From: Silvibacterium acidisoli
GTDB lineage: Bacteria > Acidobacteriota > Terriglobia > Terriglobales > Acidobacteriaceae
Direction of reading: 5' to 3'
NCBI GenBank assembly: GCA_022870745.1
Contig: CP085323.1
Location: 4,712,001-4,776,000 of the forward strand
DNA: 64,000 nt
In this document: positions 42,054-50,851 of the stretch, piece after piece
How positions within the stretch are numbered: position 1 is the first letter of the stretch
Layout of the letters: each line of letters opens with the position of its first letter
Position numbers and translations under genes: made by a program
Notes under the pieces: generated by a model
What the model saw: the letters and a program-made list of their open reading frames with translations, nothing else
Told to the model about the DNA's origin: nothing
Database searches by the model: none

Positions 42054-43538
42054 ATGGATAGATTAACCGGGATGACTTTTCGACTCACTCGCGTGAAGCC
42101 TGTCATAACTTTTTCGCTTCTGACGATCGGCATTCCGGCATTTGCGCAAGGGACCGATCCCGCCGTGGGAGAGATTGTCAGTCATCTACGATCCGGCGAT
42201 GCGCAAGGTGCTCTCACGCTTGCGCAGGCGCGAATCAAGCAGGAACCGGACAGCTGCCAGGTGCTATCACTGGAGGCAGTCGCATATACCGGACTCTCAA
42301 AAACTGATGACGCGCTGAAGAGCTTCCAGGCAGCACTGCGGCATTGCCCTGCGTACCTGCCCGCGCTCGAAGGCGCCGCACAGATCGGCTTCCAGCGGCA
42401 CAGCATGTCGGCTGCACCGCTGCTCTTACGCATTCTTGAGGTGCAGCCGGGCAACCTGCCCGCGCATGGCATGCTGGCTTCCTTGTATGCAGGTGCGGGC
42501 GAATGCTCTAAAGCTATTCCGCACTTCGCTGCAAGCACGGCACTGCTGACTTCACAACCTTCCGCGCGAGAGAGCTACGGACGCTGCCTCGCTTTCACGG
42601 GCGATCTTCCCGGTGCGATCGAACAGTTTCGGCAGGTAGTCGCGGCCAATCCAACTGACGCCAACCAGTGCGATCTGGCTGATATCCAGTGGCGGAATCG
42701 TGAGCCGGCGAACGCAATGACGACGCTTGCGCCATTGCTCGGCGCAAAAACTTACTCTCCGGCCTTCTCTCTGGCTGCAAATATAGCTGAGAGTCAGGGC
42801 GACACGCCGCGTGCAGTGGAACTGCTGCGGCAGGCGATTCTGCTGGCGCCGGAAGACCAGGGCAACTATATCGATTTTGCGAACCTGGCCTTCGCCCACA
42901 ACTCATTCCAGGTGGGCATCGACATGCTCAATGCAGGCCTGCAACGGAACCCCACGGCTGCAACTCTGTATCTTGCGCGCGGCATCCTCGAGATGCAGTT
43001 GACGAAGCAGCAGGAAGCCGTGGCAGACTTCGAGAAAGCCCATCAACTTGATCCAAAGCTTTCGCTTTCGATGGATGCGCTTGGCATCGCCAGGAGTCAA
43101 CAGCACGACGACACCGCTTCTCTCGCAATTTACCGCGAGCAGGCGCGTCAGCACCCGCAAGATGCTCTGCTGCACTACTTGCTGGCAGAACAGCTCTCCG
43201 AGAATGAATCCGCAGGATCGCCAGCCGCAGCCGAGGCTATCACTGCCGCAAAGCGTTCGGTCGAACTCGACTCCGGATACGCTCCGGCCCGGGTCCTGCT
43301 CGCGAAGCTTTACTTGTCCGCGAACAAACCGGAGCTTGCGATGCAGGAAGCAGCAGCTGTGCTGGCGCGCAGCCCCGAAGATGAAAGCGCGCTATACCAG
43401 GCGATGATGGCGAGTCGAAGGCTTGGCCGCAAAGCCGATGTACAGAGTTTTGCCAACCGGCTGCGTGATGCCCGCCAGCATGCCTCGGAGAAGCAGCAGA
43501 AGGGCGGCTACCAGTTGACTGAAAATTCTGCGCCCTGA
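42054..43538 (+). CDS. Tetratricopeptide-repeat protein, probably exported
   Basis: The 494-residue protein begins with a likely signal peptide (ITFSLLTIGIPAFAQ) and continues as consecutive TPR-like helix pairs, with the usual small/large residue pattern (for example ALTLAQARI, AVADFEKAHQLDPKLSLSMDALG, PARVLLAKLYLS). TPR proteins are protein-binding scaffolds; no enzyme motif is seen. It follows the dehydrogenase operon after 24 bases and may be cotranscribed, although its job there is unclear. An alternative start is the ATG at 42072. Confidence 0.85.
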   Translation: MDRLTGMTFRLTRVKPVITFSLLTIGIPAFAQGTDPAVGEIVSHLRSGDAQGALTLAQARIKQEPDSCQVLSLEAVAYTGLSKTDDALKSFQAALRHCPAYLPALEGAAQIGFQRHSMSAAPLLLRILEVQPGNLPAHGMLASLYAGAGECSKAIPHFAASTALLTSQPSARESYGRCLAFTGDLPGAIEQFRQVVAANPTDANQCDLADIQWRNREPANAMTTLAPLLGAKTYSPAFSLAANIAESQGDTPRAVELLRQAILLAPEDQGNYIDFANLAFAHNSFQVGIDMLNAGLQRNPTAATLYLARGILEMQLTKQQEAVADFEKAHQLDPKLSLSMDALGIARSQQHDDTASLAIYREQARQHPQDALLHYLLAEQLSENESAGSPAAAEAITAAKRSVELDSGYAPARVLLAKLYLSANKPELAMQEAAAVLARSPEDESALYQAMMASRRLGRKADVQSFANRLRDARQHASEKQQKGGYQLTENSAP

Positions 43539-43551
43539 AAACGAACGCCGC

Positions 43552-45696
43552 TCACGACCCTGTTGCGTAAAGTGCGTCTGCAGCAACTTCCTGCTGCATG
43601 CGATCGACAATCGCGCCGAGAGTTTTCGACATGTTCAGCATGGCCAGCTCTCTTTCCGAGAAATCGGCTTTGAGTGGCGCACCCGCGGTTTCCAGCAGCT
43701 CCACAACGCTGGGGTGCGTCAGGTGATCGTAGGACTTCCCTTTCAGCTGATTCTCAAGGCATAGAGCCATGTGATCGAAAGCATCGGCACAGCGTTCACG
43801 AAAGCTGTCCTGCAGATGCGCGAACGGGCGATCGTGCTGATGGGGATCGCCGAAGATCCGGAACTGGATGAGCGGCGCTTCCAACAGATAAAAGGTTCGA
43901 AGCGAAGCCTGCCAGCGGCGGATACGGTCACGCGCGGCCATGTGTCCGGGACGCCCAGGCCCTGTCTCGAAGGGCACGGCATCGGCCTGCGCATTGACGA
44001 GACCGAACTGCCGGTAGATCAGATCGCGCTGGCGGCGAATCTTCAACACCGTTGCCGCGTCAACGCCGCTGTTGGAAATGCGCACCAGCTCTGCCATCTT
44101 CCTCAGGTTGGTGACGAAGATGCGCACCATCTCGTCGGCGGCTGGACGAGGATAGGCCTTCTCGAAGACGAGCCACATCATCGATACGCCCAGCAGTACA
44201 CCGACGACGCGGTCCCGAGCGACAGAGAGCGAAGTCTGAATCGTGAAGTCGCTCAGATTCACGAGATAAAAGGCCAGGGCTATCTGCAGTCCCGCATAGG
44301 ATAGCCGCGAACTCGAAGTAGAGACCCAGGCAGCAAGCGCGGAGACGGCCGCCATCAGGACAGTGAAACCAGTTATGGAATCGATGTAGGGCAGGACAAA
44401 GATCTGCGAGCCCATGCCCAGAACGAAACCGCCGAGCAATGCGCCGCCAAGACGGAGAACCTGCTTCTGCCGTGAAGCCCCGACGTTGCTGAGCGCTGTC
44501 AGCACACAGGTGGTCACCGAAGTCGCAAGTCCGGGCCACGCCAGCGACACATAGATGACGTAGCAGATCATCGCCGCCAGCGTCCCTGCCAGCGCGAAGT
44601 TTATATATTCGCGATTCGTAAAAGCATCTTCGACAAAGATCGGGGCCTGCGAGGGCGGTGTCTCCAGAAGCTCAAGTCGCGGATCGATCGTGCTCTCACT
44701 GCTGAAGACCGTCGGCATCAGCAGGACTACCTGCTCCAGTTCTGAAAGCAGCGGCGTTCTGGCCGTCGGCGCCGGTTGACGATCGGGAACAGCCGGCTTG
44801 CTCTTTGCGGTGAATGATGCCCGTAACGCTGCAATGTCCTTCGCAAGCCACGCAGCGCGAGCACGATCATCCGGTTCGAGCGTAGAAACGCTGGTAGAAA
44901 GGGCGGCGGAAAAATCCACCGCGCGGCCCGTCAACGAAGTGAACGCGCTCATGCGAGAGCGGTAGGTGTTGCCTTCATTGCTCCTCGCGAGATGGCGACG
45001 CAGGGCTCCCATGCCCACGACCGCATATTGGCCCAGCTTGTGCCGGCTCTCGGTTGAGGGCGGTTCATCTGCCGCGTAGCTGCGCATCAGAATTTCGATT
45101 TGCTTCAGGCGAACGTCGATGCCGTCCATCACCTCGTCGGCATGAGAGATGGCGTGAAAGACCACTTCAACCGCAAGCGTGACCAGCGCGCCGATCAGCG
45201 CGGCTGCAACCTGCCAAAGGGTCAACTCCACGTTACGGCTTGCGGGGCCGGGCAGGTACCAGATGCCAAGAATATTGGTAGCGACAAGGCTCAGTCCGCT
45301 GACGAGCACGAAGTTGGTGAGCGTCCGCAAGAGGAAGAAGACGGCGAAGAGACTGACCGCTTCCCACACGAAATGCATCTCCGGCACGCCGGCGAAGAAA
45401 CGTGCACCTATCGGTATGAACAGGCCGCCGATGGAAAACGCGACAACGAGCGAGAGCGCGGAACGCGCAGTGGAGAGAAGATTCTCGCGAGAAAGGATGA
45501 AAGCGACGAGCGCTCCGATAGCCCCGCCGGGGATGCCGAACGTGACGATGAGCATCGCGCTCAGCGTCGATGAAATGACCATGCGGGCAACAATGGAACC
45601 TCTGCCTGGATACGGCGCCAGTTCAGAGCGCAGAAATTCGCTGAACCAGGTCGTAAGCCGCTGGGCATGAGGAAGCCGAAGCGCCGAGCTCGCCAT
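43552..45696 (-). CDS. FUSC-type inner-membrane efflux protein (MdtO/AaeB-like)
   Basis: The 714-residue protein has two groups of about five to six membrane helices, near residues 35-190 and 375-510, each followed by a cytoplasmic helical region, the arrangement of the fusaric-acid/aromatic-acid exporter family. It is the last gene of a leftward operon (TolC-like, YtcA-like, HlyD-like, FUSC) equivalent in content to E. coli mdtNOP-ytcA. It would work with the HlyD and TolC partners to export aromatic or acidic compounds, plausibly plant phenolics. Confidence 0.9.
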   Translation of the reverse strand: MASSALRLPHAQRLTTWFSEFLRSELAPYPGRGSIVARMVISSTLSAMLIVTFGIPGGAIGALVAFILSRENLLSTARSALSLVVAFSIGGLFIPIGARFFAGVPEMHFVWEAVSLFAVFFLLRTLTNFVLVSGLSLVATNILGIWYLPGPASRNVELTLWQVAAALIGALVTLAVEVVFHAISHADEVMDGIDVRLKQIEILMRSYAADEPPSTESRHKLGQYAVVGMGALRRHLARSNEGNTYRSRMSAFTSLTGRAVDFSAALSTSVSTLEPDDRARAAWLAKDIAALRASFTAKSKPAVPDRQPAPTARTPLLSELEQVVLLMPTVFSSESTIDPRLELLETPPSQAPIFVEDAFTNREYINFALAGTLAAMICYVIYVSLAWPGLATSVTTCVLTALSNVGASRQKQVLRLGGALLGGFVLGMGSQIFVLPYIDSITGFTVLMAAVSALAAWVSTSSSRLSYAGLQIALAFYLVNLSDFTIQTSLSVARDRVVGVLLGVSMMWLVFEKAYPRPAADEMVRIFVTNLRKMAELVRISNSGVDAATVLKIRRQRDLIYRQFGLVNAQADAVPFETGPGRPGHMAARDRIRRWQASLRTFYLLEAPLIQFRIFGDPHQHDRPFAHLQDSFRERCADAFDHMALCLENQLKGKSYDHLTHPSVVELLETAGAPLKADFSERELAMLNMSKTLGAIVDRMQQEVAADALYATGS

Positions 45697-45698
45697 GG

Positions 45699-46937
45699 CT
45701 AACGGCTCGCTACCCGCGCAGACTCGCCGCGAATGACTACAACCGCTGATTCACCGAGGCGCAGGACATCTGACGGAGGCGACTCGATGCGCACGCGCAC
45801 CGGGAAGCGTGACGCCAGGTGCACCCAGTTCAGCGTGCGCTGTACATCCGGCAGGCCGGGCTGGCTCAACTTGCCTATAAGATCGGCATCCGGAGTCACG
45901 CCATAACCCACGCTCTCGACGATGCCCTTCATACGCACGTTGGGTCGAGACATCACGTAGACCTCCGCCTCCATGCCCGGACGGATGCGCTGAAGCTGAG
46001 TCTCGCGGAAGTTCGCAATCGCCCACCAGACACGTGTGTCGATCAGCGTGAAGATATGCTGGCCGGCAGTGGCATACGCGCCTTCTGAGATCGTCAGGTT
46101 CGTTACGCGAGCATCGAAGGGAGCGACGATCCGTGTGTTGTCGTAGTTATATTGCGCCGTATCGATGGCTGCCTGCTTGCCCGGCAACTGCCCGGTCAAC
46201 GGCTCCAGAGTAGTGACATTGTGCGAGGCCTGCTGTACCTGCTGATGACTCTGCAAAACCGTAGCCTGCCCCTGCTTGTACTGGGCTTCCGCCGCGGCCA
46301 GGCTCGCCTGCGCCAAGGCCAGCTGTGAACGTGCCTGCTGCGCGGCCTGAGAATGCGAGATCTGCAGAGTACGGGCCTGATCGACCTGGTCGACGGTGAC
46401 AAACTGCTTGGCCAGCAGTGGCTCAATGCGGTGCAGATTGTTCGTCGCGTAAGAGAGCTCTGCATCTGCGCGATCGACAGCAGCCTTGGCGTTGTTCACG
46501 TCGGCTTTGGCCTGATCGATCGATGCGGAAGCGCGCATAAGACTCGCTTCGGAGCTGAGTTCGCTGGCGCGGGCCACATCCACGCCGCTGCGCTTGCCTG
46601 CGATGATGCGCTGCTCGTCGCTGATCTCGCCCTTCAGTGCCTCCTGATCAGATTTAGCGTGAGCCAATGCATAAGCATAAGGGCGGTCATCGATCTGGAA
46701 GAGCAGATCGCCCTGCTTGACCATCTGGTTGTCTGCCACATGGACCTGCATGATCGGGCCGCTCACCAGCGGAGCAATCCCGATATAGTTTGCGAAAATT
46801 TCGGCGTCGTCTGTACGCGGATCGTACGTAATGCGATCGATCACCAGCGCGCCGGTCACGATAGCGCCAAGAATCGCAACGACTGCAATGACTCGCCCGA
46901 GCGGGCTTTTTGACTGCGATGATTCGTCTGGCGCCAT
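45699..46937 (-). CDS. HlyD-family membrane-fusion protein (MdtN/EmrA-like)
   Basis: The roughly 412-residue adaptor has one N-terminal membrane helix (VIAVVAILGAIVTGALVI), a biotinyl-lipoyl-like half (VADNQMVKQGDLLFQID), a long coiled-coil hairpin rich in Ala/Gln, and the second half DARVTNLTISEGAYATAGQ. It links the FUSC pump to the outer-membrane channel. The start at 46937 is chosen because the upstream extension is not conserved-looking and would overlap the small YtcA gene. It ends 2 bases before the FUSC start. Confidence 0.92.
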   Translation of the reverse strand: MAPDESSQSKSPLGRVIAVVAILGAIVTGALVIDRITYDPRTDDAEIFANYIGIAPLVSGPIMQVHVADNQMVKQGDLLFQIDDRPYAYALAHAKSDQEALKGEISDEQRIIAGKRSGVDVARASELSSEASLMRASASIDQAKADVNNAKAAVDRADAELSYATNNLHRIEPLLAKQFVTVDQVDQARTLQISHSQAAQQARSQLALAQASLAAAEAQYKQGQATVLQSHQQVQQASHNVTTLEPLTGQLPGKQAAIDTAQYNYDNTRIVAPFDARVTNLTISEGAYATAGQHIFTLIDTRVWWAIANFRETQLQRIRPGMEAEVYVMSRPNVRMKGIVESVGYGVTPDADLIGKLSQPGLPDVQRTLNWVHLASRFPVRVRIESPPSDVLRLGESAVVVIRGESARVASR

Positions 46938-46950
46938 TTCTCTCTCTCCG

Positions 46951-47241
46951 TCAGGCAAAGAAGACCAGCCACATGGTGAAGGCAAAAAACGCCGCGATAC
47001 AGGGATAGGTGACGATTCCCCAAGGAATATTCCTGTCCCACTTGTAGAGAACAAGCACCCAGTTCAGAAGCGCGGCTACGATCACTCCCGCGATCATGCA
47101 GATCAGCCATGCGGGAAAGAACGATCCGAGAATGTTGAACGATGGCGCACGTCCGCAGCCGCTGAGCAGCATCAGTCCAGCAAAGGGAGCAAGCCGCGGC
47201 ATGTTCCATTGCCCCTTGGGCAGAATCGCTGTTTTCTTCAT
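46951..47241 (-). CDS. ytcA: YtcA-family small membrane lipoprotein
   Basis: This 96-residue protein has a lipobox (GLMLLSGC), the family segment CGRAPSFNILGSFFPAWLICMI and two membrane helices. It matches the YtcA family encoded with mdtNOP in E. coli; its function is unknown. The start overlaps the upstream TolC-like gene by 4 bases, which implies translational coupling, and the HlyD-like gene follows 13 bases after its stop. Confidence 0.85.
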   Translation of the reverse strand: MKKTAILPKGQWNMPRLAPFAGLMLLSGCGRAPSFNILGSFFPAWLICMIAGVIVAALLNWVLVLYKWDRNIPWGIVTYPCIAAFFAFTMWLVFFA

Positions 47242-48746
47242 GGTCCCACCTTGGGCGGTTGTGCCTGGATAAGATCGCCGGTACGGAATGCGAGGTTCGC
47301 CACCTGCAACAACAGCTGTGTTCGCGCCAGCACGTCTTCCGACTGAGCCTGCGCCAGCGCCTTCTGCGCCTGCACCACATCGAGCAGGTTGCGCACACCG
47401 TAACCGTAGGAAGCCCGGGCTGAAGAATATGACTCATCCGCAGCCGCCAGCAAGGCCGCAGCGGCCTGCTGCTGGTGGAGCGCAGTCTTCATGTCGGAGT
47501 AGGCGGCCCAGGTTTCGTTGGCAATCTGGTCGCGCAGCGCATCGATGCCTGCCTGGGCTGCCTTCTTCTCGGCCTGGGCCTCTGCGACTTCGTTTTCGCG
47601 TTTCAGGCCATCGAATAGTGTCCACTTCAACTGCATGCCGACGTTCCAGTACTCCGCCTGCGCGTATTCACCAGGCCCGAGATCCTGCTGGCCGTAGGCG
47701 CGGGCCAGGCCGCCGTCGCCGCTGAAGCTCAGAGAAGGATAGTAGGTAGAACGAGCTTTCTTGATAGACCCGTTGGCTGCACGCACCTTCGCCACCTGCT
47801 CCAATAGCTCCGGGCGTTGCGCGAAAGCGCGATCGATCTCGTGATCGACGGAGTCGGCCATATCTTTCGGCATGGGCAGCTCACCGATCTCCTGTACATC
47901 GAAGGCCGTCTCCGGCGGTAGACCGAGCACCGTGGCGAGCTGGCCGCGGGCAATCTCCTCGGAGCCGAGTGCTGCCTGCAGATCGTAGTCCGCCTGCGCA
48001 CGCGCGGCGGTCGCCTCCAGCAGATCGGGTTTTGTCGCAAGACCATTCTTCAAACGGCTGTCTGCGTCTTCTTCGACCGCCTGCGCGTTCTTGAGGCTGG
48101 CCTCGGCGGCTTCCCTCTGACCTCTTGCGTTAAGCAGCTTGTAATAGGCGGACGCCACCTCGAAGATCAACTTACGGTGGGTATCGTTGAACGCTAGATC
48201 GGAGGCAAGCAGGTTAGCCTTCGCCACATCAACCGCGCCGCTTCTTCCGCCAAAATCGAATATGAGATATTCGACATGCAGTGTCGGCTCGAAGAGGCCG
48301 ACCGTCTGACGGTGCCATCCTCCGATCAGGGCGGCGATTCGTTCAGTAGCGCCCAGCGCAACAGCAGCAATCGTTGGATACCATGCGCTTCTCGCAATGC
48401 CCAGCGCCGCAGCCCTGGCTTTGGCTTCCTGCCATGCGACCCGCGTTTCCGGGTTGTGCTGCTCAGCAAGGTCGATCAGCTCGGCCAGGGTGTATTTCCG
48501 GTTCTGCTCAAGATCGTATTTGGCTTCGGGGCGGCCAGCGAGATCGCGGCTCAGCCCTTCTTCAGCCTTGCCATGCCAGATATGCGATGGAGCGTCGGGC
48601 AGATTCTGCGCATGCAGCATCGAGCCGGAAAGCAGACATATCAGCGCAAGGAACCCGGTTCCGCGGACAACTTTCGCTGGGCGGCATCGAGCTTTTAACC
48701 ACGCCAGAACCCTGTTTTGTCGAGCAAGTGACCGCATGTTTGGCAA
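47238..48746 (-). CDS. TolC-family outer-membrane efflux channel (MdtP-like)
   Basis: The 502-residue protein has a signal segment (GTGFLALICLLSGSMLHAQ) and two homologous halves with long Ala/Gln/Glu-rich helices (YTLAELIDLAEQHNPETRVAWQEAKARAAA is the first, in part). Each half ends in beta-strand segments, as in the OMF family. It is the promoter-proximal gene of the efflux operon and should form the outer-membrane exit duct. An in-frame ATG 9 bases downstream is an alternative start. Confidence 0.92.
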   Translation of the reverse strand: MPNMRSLARQNRVLAWLKARCRPAKVVRGTGFLALICLLSGSMLHAQNLPDAPSHIWHGKAEEGLSRDLAGRPEAKYDLEQNRKYTLAELIDLAEQHNPETRVAWQEAKARAAALGIARSAWYPTIAAVALGATERIAALIGGWHRQTVGLFEPTLHVEYLIFDFGGRSGAVDVAKANLLASDLAFNDTHRKLIFEVASAYYKLLNARGQREAAEASLKNAQAVEEDADSRLKNGLATKPDLLEATAARAQADYDLQAALGSEEIARGQLATVLGLPPETAFDVQEIGELPMPKDMADSVDHEIDRAFAQRPELLEQVAKVRAANGSIKKARSTYYPSLSFSGDGGLARAYGQQDLGPGEYAQAEYWNVGMQLKWTLFDGLKRENEVAEAQAEKKAAQAGIDALRDQIANETWAAYSDMKTALHQQQAAAALLAAADESYSSARASYGYGVRNLLDVVQAQKALAQAQSEDVLARTQLLLQVANLAFRTGDLIQAQPPKVGP

Positions 48747-48792
48747 AACCTTTACAGTCCAGCACCCGGCTTCAGGCGGAAATAGCTTGCGC

Positions 48793-48804
48793 GTGTACTG
48801 TACC
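48793..48804. promoter_or_regulatory. Short inverted repeat before the efflux operon
   Basis: GTGTACTGTACC contains a GTAC-T-GTAC repeat about 47 bases from the TolC-like start codon. It resembles the kind of site bound by TetR-type efflux repressors, but no such regulator gene is in the window. Confidence 0.25.
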
Positions 48805-48942
48805 GCAAACCGGTAGCAAGAGAATGGGAAACACCTCTGTTCCCCTTTTTTATAAATGATTTACAGCACAAACGTGGTGGAAAACACGAGCAGGTGCGCG
48901 ATGCATGGGTACGGATGCAAGGTTTAACCTGATTCCCGTATC

Positions 48943-50082
48943 ATGCTCCCCATGGCGATCTCCACTATTCTTTCCCGCTCCTGCCAGCTCACACTGGCCG
49001 CCGTTGTTACTGCCTCCTCCGCACTATGCTTCGCGCAAGACAAGCCGCCCGTCCGAGTGATGGTCGTCGGCCTCGAACATGGGCACGTTGCCGGATTCTT
49101 CCCTGCCTTTCCGAAGCAGCATGACGCGGAACTCGTCGCCGTGGTCGATCCCGACGCCTCCCTTCGCGACAAGTACGAGAAGCAGTATCACCTCGACCAC
49201 AGTATGTTCTATGCCGACCTCGACAAGGCCATCGCCGCGACCCATCCGCAGGCATTGCTCGTCTACACCCCGGTTGGCGGCCACCGCAAGGTGATCGAAG
49301 CCGCGGCTGCGCACCACCTCGACGTGATGGTCGAAAAGCCGCTGACGCTCTCCGTCGCCGACGCGCTCGCCATCCGAAAGGCAGCACGCGAAAGCCACAT
49401 CAACGTGCTGGTGAACTACGAGACCACCTGGTACTCGAGCAACAAGGCTGTGATGGATATGGTCGCGGAAGGCAAGCTGGGCAACGTCCGCAAGGTCGTC
49501 GTGCATGACGGCCACGAGGGGCCGGCCGAGATCGGCGTGCAGCCGGAGTTTCTGAAGTGGCTGACCGATCCGCAGCAGAATGGCGCGGGCGCACTCTACG
49601 ACTTCGGCTGCTACGGAGCCGACCTGATGACCGTCATGATGCACGGCCAGGCTCCCATCAGCGTGACCGCGGCCTCGCAGACAGACAAGCCAGAGAAGTA
49701 TCCGCACGTCGATGACGACGCCACCATCATCCTGCACTACAAAGGTGTCCAGACCGTCCTGATGCCCTCGTGGAACTGGAGCTTCGGCCGTAAGGACATG
49801 GAAGTTTACGGTGACAAGGGCTATGCCATCGCGGTGAACCCGACACAGGTGAAGACCCGCTTCAGCGAGCACTCGCCGGAAGAAGAAGCCACTGCCGCAC
49901 CGCTGCAATCGCCTGAGGATACTTCCCTGCACTACCTCACCGCGGTGCTTCGCGGCGAACTGCATCCCAAGGGCGACCTGACCGCGCTCGATACGAATGT
50001 GGTCGTGGTGCAGATTCTGGATGCTGCTCGAGAATCGGCCCGGACGGGGCGGACGATTGAGTTGAAGCCTTTGCCGCAGTAA
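48943..50082 (+). CDS. Exported Gfo/Idh/MocA-family oxidoreductase
   Basis: A 379-residue protein: signal peptide SCQLTLAAVVTASSALCFAQ, then a Rossmann domain (VRVMVVGLEHGHVAGF, VDPD) and the family motif VEKPL, followed by the alpha/beta C-terminal domain. Members oxidise or epimerise sugars using tightly or loosely bound NAD(P). The exported location is unusual for a nicotinamide enzyme; the signal has no clear twin Arg. It stands alone, divergent from the efflux operon. Start is the ATG at 48943, with another at 48952. Confidence 0.87.
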   Translation: MLPMAISTILSRSCQLTLAAVVTASSALCFAQDKPPVRVMVVGLEHGHVAGFFPAFPKQHDAELVAVVDPDASLRDKYEKQYHLDHSMFYADLDKAIAATHPQALLVYTPVGGHRKVIEAAAAHHLDVMVEKPLTLSVADALAIRKAARESHINVLVNYETTWYSSNKAVMDMVAEGKLGNVRKVVVHDGHEGPAEIGVQPEFLKWLTDPQQNGAGALYDFGCYGADLMTVMMHGQAPISVTAASQTDKPEKYPHVDDDATIILHYKGVQTVLMPSWNWSFGRKDMEVYGDKGYAIAVNPTQVKTRFSEHSPEEEATAAPLQSPEDTSLHYLTAVLRGELHPKGDLTALDTNVVVVQILDAARESARTGRTIELKPLPQ

Positions 50083-50096
50083 ATGTTACGATCGAT

Positions 50097-50122
50097 CCCA
50101 CGTCTCACGTGCGAGACGTGGG
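50097..50122. repeat. Perfect 10-bp stem palindrome
   Basis: CCCACGTCTC and GAGACGTGGG enclose ACGTGC. There is no T run, so it looks more like a dispersed intergenic palindrome than a simple terminator, although it could slow or end the preceding transcript. No second copy was found in this window. Confidence 0.55.
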
Positions 50123-50164
50123 GCACCCGCCTTTGCCACCTGGGATGACGAGAGCAGGCAATTA

Positions 50165-50827
50165 TTGAACGTCAGCGAGCAGAGTGCAGCCTTCAGTGGC
50201 CAGGACAATTATCTTCCGCCCGACCTGCAATCGCAGTTGCTGGATGGCGAATACGCGCTATGGAGCGGGCAGCCGCTGCGACGGATCATCTTTCACCGTT
50301 CCGACCTGCTTGCCATTCCCTTCAGTCTTTTCTGGGGCGGCTTCACGGTCGTCTGGGAGTTGATGGCAACCGGCGTCTCGAATCCCTTTGCAATTCAGCT
50401 CGAGCCTAATCTCTTCATGATGCTGTGGGGCATCCCCTTCGTGCTGATCGGCCAGTACCTGATATGGGGCAGGTTCATCCACACAGCCTGGAAAAAAAGG
50501 CGCACTTATTACGCGCTCACCAACCAGAGAGTACTGGTTGCGCTGCTGGGTTCGCAGAGGAAATTTCTAACTATGCAGCTGACGTCGCTCGAAAGCTGCA
50601 CCCTCACGCTCCGAAACGACGATGCCGGAACGATCGACTTCTCTCCGCAACCGGAGGCGCAAACGAACTGGTCCGCGGACCGCAGGGTCAGCGCTCCGCA
50701 GATGGGGACAAACCTCTCGCGCCTGACCTTCTACGATATTTCCGAGGCGCAAAGCGTGCATCGCATGATCCAGAAACAGCGACAGAAGGAAGGCTCCCTT
50801 GATACCCCGTATGCACCGCAGTTCTGA
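50165..50827 (+). CDS. Membrane protein with PH-like domain, function unknown
   Basis: The 220-residue protein has an N-terminal segment typical of bacterial PH-domain proteins (LLDGEYALWSGQPLRRIIFHRSD), two membrane helices (about residues 48-68 and 84-102), and a downstream beta-rich part with YYALTNQRVLVALLG, as in PH/DUF families. No catalytic motif is visible. The start is a TTG at 50165. It lies between the exported oxidoreductase and the SCO1-like gene, with the latter only 24 bases downstream. Confidence 0.75.
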   Translation: MNVSEQSAAFSGQDNYLPPDLQSQLLDGEYALWSGQPLRRIIFHRSDLLAIPFSLFWGGFTVVWELMATGVSNPFAIQLEPNLFMMLWGIPFVLIGQYLIWGRFIHTAWKKRRTYYALTNQRVLVALLGSQRKFLTMQLTSLESCTLTLRNDDAGTIDFSPQPEAQTNWSADRRVSAPQMGTNLSRLTFYDISEAQSVHRMIQKQRQKEGSLDTPYAPQF

Positions 50828-50851
50828 ACATAAAGGCGTATTCTAGTCTCC

